The notes: generated by a model from the letters alone, not told the origin. DNA of 64,000 nucleotides from Bacteroidota bacterium (GCA_030684645.1 JAUXUF010000094.1:1-64000); one strand, 5' to 3'; numbered from the stretch's first letter, positions 52,763-63,064 are shown. Made by a program: numbers and translations.

Positions 52763-53779
52763 TTATTTGGCTTTTCTGACCCAATCGATTATCCCTTTTC
52801 GAATCTTTTTGGCGACCTTCATCTGGAAGGAACGATCCATGATCTGTTTTTCATCAGCTTCATTGCTTAAAAAGGCACCTTCGACCAGGCAATTCGGATA
52901 TTCTGTCGGGCCATTCAGCGAAAAATTAAAACTGCCAATGTTGCCGAAATCATTCAAGCCGAGTTCAAGTAATCGGTCTAAAACAGCTACGGAGAGCGGC
53001 TTAAATCCGATGTACCGATAATAAGTACTTACCCCTTTCACGTTCGGATTTGAAGCCGAGTTGTTATGAATACTGATTAAAAGATCAGGATTAGTCTCGC
53101 GAAGCATCAACAAACGATCAGTCATACTGAGATCAATATTTTTTTTATACTTGATCGAATAGCCCCAAAGTTGTGCATGCTTCAACTCAATTGTCACGCG
53201 GAAAAGATCATCTTCAAGCTGTTCATGATACACATTTTTGATTTCTTTGGCTGACTTGAGCTGGGTGATCCAGTTGGTATTTCCGGTTGCCCCATAGATA
53301 TCGACAACAATGCGCGAGGGATCAATCAGTTGAATACTTTGATAGGGAAGTCGTTCATCAAGACCGATTGTTACATAGTCCTGCTTTTCGTCTCCTGATA
53401 CATTCCAGGAAGAAGTAAGATAATAATCGGGTTTCCTGATATCACTCAAAAGCTTCACATTCTCTTTTGGAATAAATGCCCGATGATTTCGTGAGAGACG
53501 GACGATATAATCATTCCTGAGACTATCTACAATTTGCAGAACAATCGCGGTATCCAAATAAGTCATCTTGGCCCCACCGAGCCGGTCAATTCCGGGGCCA
53601 TACTTGAGGAAAGGCATTAAACCCTGAGTTCTTCCACTAAGTATAATTTCTTTCTTCTGGATTGCAATGCTGTCGCTTTGTCCAAATGAAAAAGTATAAC
53701 AAGATATTCCAATAACAAGGATAAAAGCTTTTAAGAAGCCAAATCGCACAAACTGGCTCAGAAAATTTCGTGAAAGCAT
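52763..53779 (-). pseudogene. N-acetylmuramoyl-L-alanine amidase with catalytic core deleted
   Basis: A 338-residue exported protein (signal in AFILVIGISCYTFSFGQ). The N-terminal domains match Bacteroidota cell-wall amidases (SH3-like part and an AMIN-like part ending in HAQLWGYSIKY). It then passes directly into IDLSMTDRLLMLRETNPDLL and ISIHNNSASNPNVKGVSTYY, and CLVEGAFLSN follows. In complete Amidase_3 enzymes an additional segment with the zinc motif DxGHGG and the Glu of EKD lies between these points; here about 50-70 residues are gone in frame. The junction is at an 8-bp homopolymer (53139-53146). Two of four metal/catalytic residues remain (His of SIHNN, Glu of VEG). Activity is unlikely. 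Confidence 0.75.
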
Positions 53780-53813
53780 TGTAATAAAATTACAGGGTAA
53801 TAGTTGACAAAAA

Positions 53814-53850
53814 ATATAAAGGCTATCATAAGTTTGACAGCCTTTATATA
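53814..53850 (-). terminator. Terminator of the DUF4251 gene
   Basis: TATAAAGGCTGTCAA pairs with TGATAGCCTTTATA (one mismatch) and runs into TTTTTT on the minus strand. It separates the SusCD-linked genes from the amidase gene. Confidence 0.75.
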
Positions 53851-53871
53851 ATTATTTACAGATCAGATGGA

Positions 53872-54519
53872 TTAGACTACACCAGGTCTTTTAAAGTATT
53901 TCGATTCAGCCCTGGGAACTATTTCTCCGGAGAATTGCCTTACTCCCCCACTTTTTGAAGAGGAAGCATCCTTCTGTGATGATGAAAAAGCTTCACCTAC
54001 TGAGGGTAAAGCAGTTTCACTCCCCCTTGAAGTTAAAACTTCCGCCTTTGATTGTGATCCAGTTTCACCTTTTTTTTGCGAAATAGTTCTGCTTGTTGGT
54101 GTTACAATGACGTCAGCATAATTACCTCCTTTTTTTAGTCTAATTTCAACTTTTGCAGTTAAAAAAGAACCTTTGCACTGCATTTCGATCTTGATATTAC
54201 CTTTTTTATCGGCAGTTTGCTTGTAATCAGATACAGTTACCCTATTCGTATATTCATTACCTGCCACGATTGTCCCCTGCATGAATACAAATTCCTTCTC
54301 ATAAGAGAGGAAATTTGCATCATCAGAATTTGTTTCAATAGTGCCACTGCCTGATTCATAGGCATCAACTATAATGACAAAGTCCTTTGCTTCAATAGCA
54401 GAAACTGCTTTTTCAAATTGTGCCGCTGCAGCAGCTTCTTTGTCAGCTTTCTTATTCTGAGCAAATGAAACGGTCAGAGTAATACCAATTAGTCCAACAA
54501 TTAAAAATATTTTCTTCAT
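53872..54519 (-). CDS. DUF4251-like exported protein with Ser-rich tail
   Basis: A 215-residue protein with signal peptide FLIVGLIGITLTVSFAQ. The middle (about 38-150) fits the DUF4251 pattern: FEKAVSAIEAKDFVIIVDAY, then NFLSYEKEFVFMQ, KGNIKIEMQCKGSFLTAKVE and KGGNYADVIVTP. The last 65 residues are rich in Ser, Lys and Glu (SSSQKDASSSKSGGV) and look disordered. The gene follows the DUF4397-like lipoprotein by 7 bp and belongs to the SusCD transcript. Function unknown. Confidence 0.7.
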   Translation of the reverse strand: MKKIFLIVGLIGITLTVSFAQNKKADKEAAAAAQFEKAVSAIEAKDFVIIVDAYESGSGTIETNSDDANFLSYEKEFVFMQGTIVAGNEYTNRVTVSDYKQTADKKGNIKIEMQCKGSFLTAKVEIRLKKGGNYADVIVTPTSRTISQKKGETGSQSKAEVLTSRGSETALPSVGEAFSSSQKDASSSKSGGVRQFSGEIVPRAESKYFKRPGVV

Positions 54520-54525
54520 CTCTCT

Positions 54526-55371
54526 TTAGTTTAATACAATAGTACTCAACCTGATAGACTGTTCAGCATATTTGGCGCCCTCTTTTCCGTTTATATGGAA
54601 AATATAGTTCCTCCCTTTACCCAGTTGAAAGCCTGTAAAAACCACATCTGCCAAGGCACCTGTAGAGGTTGGATAAGCCTTAAGAAGTTTCCCTGCAGCA
54701 TCAAAAACAGCAAAAACCATTGCAGTTTCTGTTCCTGACCATACAGTACCACTCTTTACCAATTTATAAGGAATGAGTTTGGATGCTTCCTTGAAACCGC
54801 ATGAAGCGATATCAATATACTTGTATGGACTTGCAGTTGTTCCTGCCCCCCTTCTACCCTTCAAAAAAAGCGTTCCGTAAGGAGTTACACCATCAGCTTT
54901 ATAAAACAGGTTCACAAATTGAATATGTGCCAAGGTATCGGCCCAGGCATCGCTGGAAGGAAATACGTCGGCATCCTTTACAACAAAAGGAACTTCAGTA
55001 AGACTATGAATAAAAACCGAGTATTTTCCGGAAGCAACCGTAAAAGAATTGCTGTATTGCAAAACATCTTTAGTTGTACTTTTGTAAACATCAACTTTTA
55101 CGCTACCCTGAGGCACAACATGATATCTAGCTGAACTGTTCGGGAAAATACCACCTAAAGCGGTGGTGACTTCAGAGACCAACTGGTCATTGTATGTTAG
55201 TCTTGTTAAACTCTGCGTTGAGCTGGTTACCAGAGGAGCGTCGTACACTAACCTCACTTCTGCAGATTTGGCCAGGTCTATATCTGTGCTTCCGAATGTG
55301 ATTTCATTCAACTGGCAGGATGCCAACAGAAACACCATTAAGACAGAAACTAATGCTAATATTGTTTTCAT
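54526..55371 (-). CDS. DUF4397-like lipoprotein downstream of SusD
   Basis: A 281-residue lipoprotein (lipobox VFLLASCQLN, Cys about 19). Two Ig-like beta domains are likely: KSAEVRLVYDAPLVTSS, PQGSVKVDVYKSTTKDV, SNSFTVASGKYSVFIHSL, then AHIQFVNLFYKADGVTPYGT and LGKGRNYIFHIN. This is the pattern of DUF4397 surface lipoproteins that follow SusCD pairs. It lies 26 bp downstream of SusD. A ligand-binding surface role is plausible but not shown. Confidence 0.75.
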   Translation of the reverse strand: MKTILALVSVLMVFLLASCQLNEITFGSTDIDLAKSAEVRLVYDAPLVTSSTQSLTRLTYNDQLVSEVTTALGGIFPNSSARYHVVPQGSVKVDVYKSTTKDVLQYSNSFTVASGKYSVFIHSLTEVPFVVKDADVFPSSDAWADTLAHIQFVNLFYKADGVTPYGTLFLKGRRGAGTTASPYKYIDIASCGFKEASKLIPYKLVKSGTVWSGTETAMVFAVFDAAGKLLKAYPTSTGALADVVFTGFQLGKGRNYIFHINGKEGAKYAEQSIRLSTIVLN

Positions 55372-55397
55372 TATCAGTCGTTTTTATATGATTGTTA

Positions 55398-57188
55398 TTA
55401 ATTAGCAGGCAAAGTAAACCAAACCATTGAGGTATTATACTCATCAGCATCGCCAGGGATTGGCAAAAGCTTCTGTAATGAAGGTAGGTTCCACATGTAC
55501 TCCGAGTTATAACGCGGACGTAGTCGGTAGGCAGGTGATCCTATGTTAGCCGGTGCAAACTTAGTCCTTCTGTTAAGCACATCGGCTGCAGGCAAGTAAA
55601 ATCCTTTATAAACTCTTGAAGGATCAGAATCCAGCTTATGGTAAACCATGTCACTTGTCCATGAAGTTCCGCTCACCGGCACACCACCAGCGCCAACAAC
55701 AAGATCGTAATGATAACGGCGAAGGTCATTCCAGGTATCCAAACTCCATGGGAACAAAGCAACATACTTTTGCATCATGATGTTTGAAAGTGAAAAGTTT
55801 GCAAGGGACATGTTGTTTACAAACTTACTGTTCATGTATTCTGTTGCCAGGGTGCTGAATCGTGCTGCTGTAATTTTATCACCAATGACAGAGGTTTGTT
55901 TAGATCCGGTTTTAACAATTGTTCCTGGAACTATCAGGCTTTTGACAAAATCCATATGCCCCGCTACACCGTTTTTGAATGCAGCAAATGCTTCAGCTTT
56001 TTGTCCTTTAAGATAGAGAGCTTCAGCTTTAACAAACTGAATTTCAGCATAAGTAGAAAGAGGCCACGGCGCTTCGTCCCGGTAAAGCCATCTTCCTGTT
56101 CCATTCTTAGCCACAGTTGGAGCTGTGGTTGATCCCCATAAGGTACAGGCCGCAGTATTGGTCAATTTTGTACCCACAAATTTATAGGTACCCTTCTTTA
56201 CTTTACTCTGGTCAACCATCATTGTATCCAAGGTTCCCAGTAAAAGAATTGATCTTGGGTCAAGAGTAGCTGTATCAGTCACCATCTGGTATGGACTTAG
56301 TCCTTCTATCGCACCTGAACTGTTGTAATTCGGGATCGTACCGGTCAAAACCTGAACAATATAGTCAGACTGGGTAAAAGCATTGGTTAAGTTTCCTCTT
56401 AAAACTCCAAAGAAATTTGAAGTTGAAGAGACTCCTGTTGCCTGAAACTTCAGGGATGCATCATCAGCTGCACTGGTGAATGATTTGTCAGCACAAATGA
56501 TGGCAGAATCCAGGTAGGCGGTATTTTTCTTTGCCATTGCAATATAGTTTCTGGCCAAAACAGCATAGGCAAATTTTTTCCATTTTGCAGCATCTCCCTT
56601 ATAAATAAGGTCTGTGGTTGCCAGGCTACCAGGATATACCGTATTATCAGTCTTTTCAAATTCGGCAATTGCCTGCTTTGCCCATGAACGAACTTTAGAG
56701 AATGCATACTCCTGACTGTCATAATTGTGAGACAGGAGACCGGGAACAAACGCATCCTTTACCGGTAGATCTCCGTGTAATGAGGCGAGGATGTGCCAGG
56801 AATAAGCTTTAACGGTTAAAGCTATCCCGGCAAGTTTATACTGTTCAAGGTCTCTTCCGTCATTAATAATACGCTCGACATTCATACCCTGAAGCCAGTA
56901 GGTCATTCGCCAGCATTCGCCTGCAGCATCGCTTCCGGCGATGAAAGTATGCAAAACACCAAAATTGGAAACGTAGGTTGAAGTCCCGCTAAAATATTCA
57001 GAAAGTGGTGCAACAGCCCGTAGGTCATAAGCTATACCCTCATAAGAGGCAAGTACTGGTCCCAACCGAAGAATTGGGTTAACCCAGTCAGGAGCGTCAA
57101 CGTTTTTATTTATATCCAGCCAGGTTTTAGTACAAGAGCTAGTACCAATGACCAGAAGTATAATGAATGATATTATTATCTTTCTCAT
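55398..57188 (-). CDS. SusD/RagB-family nutrient-binding lipoprotein
   Basis: A 596-residue outer-membrane lipoprotein (lipobox LVIGTSSCTKTW). The N-terminus WLDINKNVDAPDWVNPILRL and the TPR helices (AVLARNYIAMAKKN; AEIQFVKAEALYLKGQKAEA) mark the SusD-like_2 branch. It caps the SusC channel and hands over the ligand. It begins 12 bp after the SusC gene end. No sugar or peptide specificity can be read from the sequence. Confidence 0.93.
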   Translation of the reverse strand: MRKIIISFIILLVIGTSSCTKTWLDINKNVDAPDWVNPILRLGPVLASYEGIAYDLRAVAPLSEYFSGTSTYVSNFGVLHTFIAGSDAAGECWRMTYWLQGMNVERIINDGRDLEQYKLAGIALTVKAYSWHILASLHGDLPVKDAFVPGLLSHNYDSQEYAFSKVRSWAKQAIAEFEKTDNTVYPGSLATTDLIYKGDAAKWKKFAYAVLARNYIAMAKKNTAYLDSAIICADKSFTSAADDASLKFQATGVSSTSNFFGVLRGNLTNAFTQSDYIVQVLTGTIPNYNSSGAIEGLSPYQMVTDTATLDPRSILLLGTLDTMMVDQSKVKKGTYKFVGTKLTNTAACTLWGSTTAPTVAKNGTGRWLYRDEAPWPLSTYAEIQFVKAEALYLKGQKAEAFAAFKNGVAGHMDFVKSLIVPGTIVKTGSKQTSVIGDKITAARFSTLATEYMNSKFVNNMSLANFSLSNIMMQKYVALFPWSLDTWNDLRRYHYDLVVGAGGVPVSGTSWTSDMVYHKLDSDPSRVYKGFYLPAADVLNRRTKFAPANIGSPAYRLRPRYNSEYMWNLPSLQKLLPIPGDADEYNTSMVWFTLPAN

Positions 57189-57200
57189 CGCTTTAATGAA

Positions 57201-60200
57201 TTAAAATGTTACACTTAGACCAAATGATATTCCCCTGGGGGCTGCAATGGCCATCATATCCTGACCAACTCCGCCTGTTCCGCCCAGTGCAGCTGAGTTA
57301 GAGTTACCTACCACATCAATTCCGGAATAGTTTGTCCATACGAACAAGTCTGATCCTGTGACAAAAACTGAAGCCGCGGAAATAAGTTTATTGGTACTGG
57401 TTGCTAACCATTTTTTGTCCAAATTATACGAAAGTCTTACTTCTGCCAATCTCAGATAGTTGATATTCTGCTCGATCCAGTCAGGATCAGCTCCGGAGTA
57501 ACCATATTGCAGATCGCCCAATTTTACGCCAATCGTATTGGTTGTTGGAGTAGTTGTCTCTTCATAAGTATCTTTCAATACTCCGTTGAACACTACAGGA
57601 GCTGCTTCTCTTTGGATAACAGATTCCGTGCTATATCCGTATTGCTGCATATAACGCTTGGTACCGTTAACAACTGTTGCACCAACACGTCCATCGAGCA
57701 GGGCATATATTGAAATATTTTTATACTTAACAGAAGCAAAGAAACTTGGTAGAAATTTTGGTTCACGATCGGCCAGATAACTCCATTTACCTGAAATCAA
57801 AGGGAAGCCTGTAGATGGTTCAATCAGAACCTGACCATTTAGATTTCGTTGATAATCCTGCCCGGTTAATGAGGTAATAGGGAAACCAACTTTAATACCG
57901 TTTCTGATGTTTCCTGAATTCCATGTGTATGCATTATAATACTCCGATACATTTTCAGGAAGCGACACCACATTACTCCAGTTCTTCGTTAAATTGATTC
58001 CTGCATTGACTGTCAGGTTGCGGCTCTTTACAAGATCGCCGGCAATTCTCAACTCAACGCCGCTGGTTTTAAACGAACCCACATTCATATTATTCAATAC
58101 GAATCCTGTGGCGTAACTCATACGGAAACCTGTAATGATCTGATCTTTTGAGAAGGTATTGTAATAGGAAAAATCAATATCAAGCCTGTTTTTGAAAAGA
58201 CGTGACTCAATACCAACTTCCCATGCCGTGTTCATTTCCGGACGAAGGTTCGGGTTTGGTCCTGTAAAACCATAACGATAACCTCCGTATGATGTGGCAG
58301 CTGCCTCAAGAGCCGGATAAATAGAAAGTGGAGGAGCATCTTTACCTACCTGGGTAACTGACCCTCTAAGTTTTAGATAGCTGAATGTTTCTGAATGAGA
58401 TTTGAAGAAAGGAAGTTCAGAAACGATAAAACTTGCGTCAGCTGCCGGATAGAAATAGCTGTTATTATTGACCGGCAAAGTAGATGACCAGTCATTACGA
58501 CCACGAAGAGTCAGGAATGCCATATTATTATAGGAGAACTCAAATGACCCGGATACTGCCTGAAGACGTCTCATAACCGTTCTTGTAGTATTGACAAGAG
58601 TTGAGATATCACAGTTATTAATGGATTGGAAATCAGCAACCATGAATTTTTCTCCATGAACAGATAAAGTTCTGGAGCCTTGTTCAACCTGGTGATAACC
58701 AACCTGAGCAGATGCGTTAAACTTGCCTAATTCTTTCTTATAAGTTGAGATAATGTTAATCGTAGGGTTCGATTCATTGACTTTAGATTGGTCATAAGAA
58801 CCGGTTCCAGTAGCAGTAGAAGACCACTGAGGGTGACGAACAATGATCATGGTCGTTGAACTAACGTCGAAACCCACCTGGGCACGAATCAACATGTCTT
58901 TAATCGGGATAATATTAACGACCATATTTGAAATGAAACGTTGGGTTTCATCATAGTTTTTGTTCTTGTACAGGTCAAAATATGGATTTAAGATGTCAAC
59001 ATCGGCATATCGGTTTGGATAGCGGATATCTCCTTTAGCATCCAGATATTGCGTCATATCGTCAGTCAACGGCCAAACCATAGCTCTTTGTAAAACACCA
59101 CCTGTACCTTTTGCAACTTTTGTATTGCTTACATTGGCATAGGTAAGCGATGCCTCAATGTTCATCCATTTGGAGAGCTTGGCAGTTCCTGATGCTGAGA
59201 TATTATCACGGGTATAACTGGAAGTAGGCACGATACCAGTCTGCTGTGTAGTGCTCGCTGCAGCACGAAAGGTCAACGACTCGCTACCTGCCTCAAAAGA
59301 CAAATTATGTTTTTGGCTCACACCTGTTTGGAATAAATTTGCCAGGTTGTCATATAACTGTGTACCCGGGGCATATTCTGCACCAAATCTTCTGGAAGTA
59401 TAATAGTTTGTGTTACCATACATACCATTATCATACTTGGTCTGCATTTCCGGATAACGATAAGCCTGATCTAAACGGAAGTAGTTATTGTAATTAACGA
59501 TTCCTCTTCCAATTTTTCCTTTTTTCGTTGTAATGATAATTGCTCCGTTTGAAGCATCACTGCCATATAGCGCTGCGGCAGCCGCCCCTTTCAGTACGGT
59601 AATACTTTGAATGTCCTCAGGGTTAAGATCCGATCCGCGATTCGAAAAATCCAGGTTTCGGTCAGCCACAACAGGATCAGCACCCGCTTTTGATGCAAGT
59701 CCACCAATCGGATTGAAAGTCGTGTTGCTCATTGGAATACCGTCAATTACATAGAGTGGCTGGTTATTACCTGAAATAGAAGTTGCTCCGCGGATAAGAA
59801 CAGAACTTGAAGATCCCGGAGTTCCACCTGAATTGGTAATCTGCACACCGGCCACACGCCCTTGCAGAGAATTAACGAAGTTTTCACGTCCTGACTCAGC
59901 AATTTCTGAACCCTTTACAGTTTGAGTAGAAGCTCCAACTGCCCGGGCAGACCTCTTTATACCGAACTCTGCAGTAACAACAGCTTCGTCCAACATAATG
60001 TCTGTGGTTTCCAGTCTTACATTGATCGTGGTGGAATTACCAACTACGATCTCCTGTGGAGTATAGCCTACAGAGGTAAATACAAGTGTTTGACCACTTG
60101 CTACCTGAATACTGTATCCACCAGACATATCAGTCAAGGTACCTTTCCCGGTACCTTTAATCGACACAGTAGCTCCTGGTAAGGATTCATTACTGCTCGC

Positions 60201-60299
60201 ATCAACCACCTGACCTTTTACGGTAAGTGTTTGTGCGCCGGAAGTCTGCGTAAGCATGATTCCCAGCCCTATTAAACACATTAGAAGGATTGCTTTCAT
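57201..60299 (-). CDS. SusC/RagA-family TonB-linked outer-membrane transporter
   Basis: A 1032-residue TonB-dependent transporter. After a signal peptide (ILLMCLIGLGIMLTQTSGAQ) comes the carboxypeptidase-regulatory-like domain (LTVKGQVVDASSNESLPGAT, about residues 25-100), the plug (SGRENFVNSLQGRVAGVQIT; GNNQPLYVIDGIPM; SIT-VLKGAAAAALYG-SDASNGAIIITTKK) and the 22-strand barrel with the NPDW/LRLAEVRLSYNLDK pattern near the end. Together with SusD it forms a lidded import pump energised by TonB. It opens the SusC-SusD-lipoprotein-DUF4251 transcript. Confidence 0.95.
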   Translation of the reverse strand: MKAILLMCLIGLGIMLTQTSGAQTLTVKGQVVDASSNESLPGATVSIKGTGKGTLTDMSGGYSIQVASGQTLVFTSVGYTPQEIVVGNSTTINVRLETTDIMLDEAVVTAEFGIKRSARAVGASTQTVKGSEIAESGRENFVNSLQGRVAGVQITNSGGTPGSSSSVLIRGATSISGNNQPLYVIDGIPMSNTTFNPIGGLASKAGADPVVADRNLDFSNRGSDLNPEDIQSITVLKGAAAAALYGSDASNGAIIITTKKGKIGRGIVNYNNYFRLDQAYRYPEMQTKYDNGMYGNTNYYTSRRFGAEYAPGTQLYDNLANLFQTGVSQKHNLSFEAGSESLTFRAAASTTQQTGIVPTSSYTRDNISASGTAKLSKWMNIEASLTYANVSNTKVAKGTGGVLQRAMVWPLTDDMTQYLDAKGDIRYPNRYADVDILNPYFDLYKNKNYDETQRFISNMVVNIIPIKDMLIRAQVGFDVSSTTMIIVRHPQWSSTATGTGSYDQSKVNESNPTINIISTYKKELGKFNASAQVGYHQVEQGSRTLSVHGEKFMVADFQSINNCDISTLVNTTRTVMRRLQAVSGSFEFSYNNMAFLTLRGRNDWSSTLPVNNNSYFYPAADASFIVSELPFFKSHSETFSYLKLRGSVTQVGKDAPPLSIYPALEAAATSYGGYRYGFTGPNPNLRPEMNTAWEVGIESRLFKNRLDIDFSYYNTFSKDQIITGFRMSYATGFVLNNMNVGSFKTSGVELRIAGDLVKSRNLTVNAGINLTKNWSNVVSLPENVSEYYNAYTWNSGNIRNGIKVGFPITSLTGQDYQRNLNGQVLIEPSTGFPLISGKWSYLADREPKFLPSFFASVKYKNISIYALLDGRVGATVVNGTKRYMQQYGYSTESVIQREAAPVVFNGVLKDTYEETTTPTTNTIGVKLGDLQYGYSGADPDWIEQNINYLRLAEVRLSYNLDKKWLATSTNKLISAASVFVTGSDLFVWTNYSGIDVVGNSNSAALGGTGGVGQDMMAIAAPRGISFGLSVTF

Positions 60300-60756
60300 T
60301 TCATTTCAATTAATTTTGGTTTATGTGAAATATAGAATTAAATTATTGATCTAATACAGAAATAAGTAGCAATTGATTCTTTGTTAAGACAGCAAAATTA
60401 GTTACCATAAAAAAAACAAAGTGTCTGTAAAAATGATCAGAACAACAACACGGAGCCAACGGGGATCAAATATTAACACTAAATCGTGCCACTAAATTAA
60501 AACATTATTACCAAAAAATATGTGTTTTTGTAACATGTAATACCAATTTCTTTATTAAAAAATTTAACTTTTTTTAACAGATTGATTTACAAAGTTTTAA
60601 AAAACACAAATCAGGATATTATTTTTTATAACATATCCAGAACTGAAATTTTCGTCTTTCTGTTTAGTCAGAACTAAACTTCTGAAAAAAAAACAAGGTT
60701 ATTTCAATTCCCTTTATCTTTTTTCGACTTCTTTATTATTCTCATATATCCTGATA
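60300..60756. other. Upstream region of SusC
   Basis: About 457 bp of AT-rich sequence between SusC and the DUF1343 gene. On the minus strand TTTG (60420-60417) and TAATTTTG (60400-60393) lie 16 bp apart and resemble the -33/-7 consensus, though spacing is shorter than the usual 18-21. I see no sigma/anti-sigma gene or hybrid two-component regulator. No reading frame of note. Confidence 0.4.
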
Positions 60757-61998
60757 CTATGGATACAGCAAGTACTTTTTGCGAATATTTTTGAAATTTG
60801 ACAAGCCGGGTTCCCAGGAATCACGAATCTCTTTTTCAGATTTTCCGGCAATAATCTGGTCTTTGAGGAAGTTCACTCCAGCCAGTTTGTCGAAATTTCC
60901 CATTTGTCTGCTTTGTTTGTAATCGAAGAATTTATCTTTAAACGGATATGTCTGATAAAGCTCTATCAGCCATTTCAGGTTAATCTGCCCGGTTTTGCGG
61001 AATTCGCTGGTATCGAATTTCCGGAGATCGAGACCATAACATGCTTTATCCTGATGCAGTGGCGTTTCGCTCATTCCATTTATACGGACCGGAGTAAACG
61101 AAAATTCGTATTTGCCCTTTAAATCAGGATTTCCAAGTACAGTAAACGGAAAATGTGTTCCGCGCCCCTGACTGATAATTGTTCCTTCAAACAAGCATAG
61201 CGAAGGGTATAAAAGTATGGATTGTTGAGTATTCAAATTGGGTGATGGAGAAACCGGTAATACATATTCCATATCATGGGTATAATTGGCTACTGGTATC
61301 ACAGATATTTTACACTCAACCTGATTGGCTAGCCATCCTTCTCCGTTGTACATCCGTGCCAGTTCGCCAATCGTCATTCCGTGTGTGATCGGAATCGGGA
61401 ACATTCCAATACCTGATTTCAGTTTCATGTCGAGAATGGGGCCGTCAACGCTAAAACCATTTGGGTTTGGACGGTCGAAAATCAACAATTCCTTGTTATT
61501 ATCAGCACAGGCTTCCATCACCCTGGCCAGCAAATTGATGTAGGTATAAAACCTGGCTCCCACATCCTGAATATCAAAGATCATCAGGTCAACATCAGCC
61601 AGATCTTCTTTCGATGGTTTACTTTTCTTTCCGTAAAGCGATATTTCCTGAATTCCGGTTTTGGCATCGATGCTGTCGGATACCACTGCTCCGGCGCTGG
61701 CTGTTCCGCGAAAACCATGCTCCGGACCAAAAATCTTGACGATTTTCACTCCCAACGATTTCAGGCTGTCGATCATTGAAACTTTTCCGATGACGGAAGT
61801 TTGATTGGCAACCACCGCAATCCGTTTACCCTGTAATAGCGGAAGGTATTTGTCGGTTCGTTCGGCTCCGGTTTTGATACTGGTTTGTGCCGACGAAGTA
61901 TTATCAACATTCAACCTTTTTTGAGGTGGATTTCCGCAGGAAATAAGAAAAGAAAAGATAAAGGTCAAAATCAATACAGAAGCGGTAATTGTTTTCAT
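60757..61998 (-). CDS. DUF1343 protein, exo-beta-N-acetylmuramidase (NamZ family), copy 1
   Basis: NamZ enzymes release N-acetylmuramic acid from the ends of murein glycan. A 413-residue lipoprotein (lipobox FLISCGNP). Landmarks: LLQGKRIAVVANQTSVIG, FGPEHGFRGTASAG, LMIFDIQDVGARFYTYIN, IFDRPNPNGFSVDGPIL and PITHGMTIGELARMY, then SPSPNLNTQQS. The gene is read after the URO-D-like gene with a 34-bp gap. Confidence 0.92.
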   Translation of the reverse strand: MKTITASVLILTFIFSFLISCGNPPQKRLNVDNTSSAQTSIKTGAERTDKYLPLLQGKRIAVVANQTSVIGKVSMIDSLKSLGVKIVKIFGPEHGFRGTASAGAVVSDSIDAKTGIQEISLYGKKSKPSKEDLADVDLMIFDIQDVGARFYTYINLLARVMEACADNNKELLIFDRPNPNGFSVDGPILDMKLKSGIGMFPIPITHGMTIGELARMYNGEGWLANQVECKISVIPVANYTHDMEYVLPVSPSPNLNTQQSILLYPSLCLFEGTIISQGRGTHFPFTVLGNPDLKGKYEFSFTPVRINGMSETPLHQDKACYGLDLRKFDTSEFRKTGQINLKWLIELYQTYPFKDKFFDYKQSRQMGNFDKLAGVNFLKDQIIAGKSEKEIRDSWEPGLSNFKNIRKKYLLYP

Positions 61999-62032
61999 AA
62001 AATGGACTTAATAAGTTGAATTTACTTTGCGC

Positions 62033-63064
62033 TTATTCATTGACAACTTCAATCATTGCCAAATAATTTTCGATTGGGACATATGCCGGAATGCTGTTGC
62101 CTGAACCCAATGCATAAGCCGTTGAACCTGTCATCGCCAGCATTTTCCGGCACCGTACTTTTATCTTTTCCGGTTCGCCGCGAACCAGAAAATCCATGTC
62201 GATACCGCCCATAATTGCTATCCGGTCGTGCCAAAGTTCCCAGGCCTTTTCGATCGGTAAAATTGTATCCTCAAACGAATGTTTGGCATCGTATTTTAAA
62301 TCCTCAACGATATCGTCAATCACATCGGTTAAATTACCACAGGAATGAAGGATGGCATATTTGCTGTTTCTGTGAATGGCTTCCACCATTCGTTTATGCC
62401 ATGGGAAAACATGTTGACGCAAAGTTTCGGGCGATAGCATGGTCTGGGTTTTGAATCCCCAGTCGTCGTTTACAATCAGCGCCCCAACCGGCGCCACCGA
62501 GCTGCATATTTCATAAAATCTCAGCAATCGTGAACCTACCGCATCAAAAATCTCTTTGGTCAGTTCCTCGTCTTCATAAATCATGAAACAAAGGTTTTCA
62601 AATCCAACCAGTTCAATTACATTTTCCAGGAGACCTCCAGGCCCTGGAATGATCAGTTTCATTCCGTCGTTCAGGAAAGAAGCCGATTTCAGCAAAAGCT
62701 CAAAATTGCCCTTTTCGGGATCCGGCCAATTATAGGATTCAAATGATTTTCGGTCGGTTATTACAGCACCATCGTTCAGCGAAACGGTTTCTTTCTTTTC
62801 ATGACCTGCAGTCTCAAAGGAGAACGTATCGAAATACCGCGACGGAATAGTGGCGTAATCGTAACCGGCCGCATAAAAAAACCGGATGATTGATTTTATT
62901 TGATCTATAGGATTGTTCAGGGAAGAAAATGATTCGTCGTTAACGAACGAAATCAAATCTCCGTTCACAAAGTATTCAAAAAGCACCGGCCTGTCAGGTG
63001 TCTGACGGCAAAGCACTTTCTCCAATTGATGAAAGTCAGCAGGATATTTACGGGGTGCAATCAT
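62033..63064 (-). CDS. Uroporphyrinogen decarboxylase-like family protein
   Basis: A 343-residue TIM-barrel protein of the URO-D/methyltransferase superfamily. VLFEYFVNGDLISFVNDE, GPGGLLENVIELVGFENLCF, LIVNDDWGFKTQTMLSPETL, ILHSCGNLTDVIDDIVEDLK and IMGGIDMDFLVRGEP are typical of the corrinoid-methyltransferase-like branch rather than of HemE. SCGN in this branch often binds zinc or the substrate. It overlaps the upstream NamZ gene by 4 bp (ATGA), so the two are coupled. The substrate is unknown. Confidence 0.85.
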   Translation of the reverse strand: MIAPRKYPADFHQLEKVLCRQTPDRPVLFEYFVNGDLISFVNDESFSSLNNPIDQIKSIIRFFYAAGYDYATIPSRYFDTFSFETAGHEKKETVSLNDGAVITDRKSFESYNWPDPEKGNFELLLKSASFLNDGMKLIIPGPGGLLENVIELVGFENLCFMIYEDEELTKEIFDAVGSRLLRFYEICSSVAPVGALIVNDDWGFKTQTMLSPETLRQHVFPWHKRMVEAIHRNSKYAILHSCGNLTDVIDDIVEDLKYDAKHSFEDTILPIEKAWELWHDRIAIMGGIDMDFLVRGEPEKIKVRCRKMLAMTGSTAYALGSGNSIPAYVPIENYLAMIEVVNE

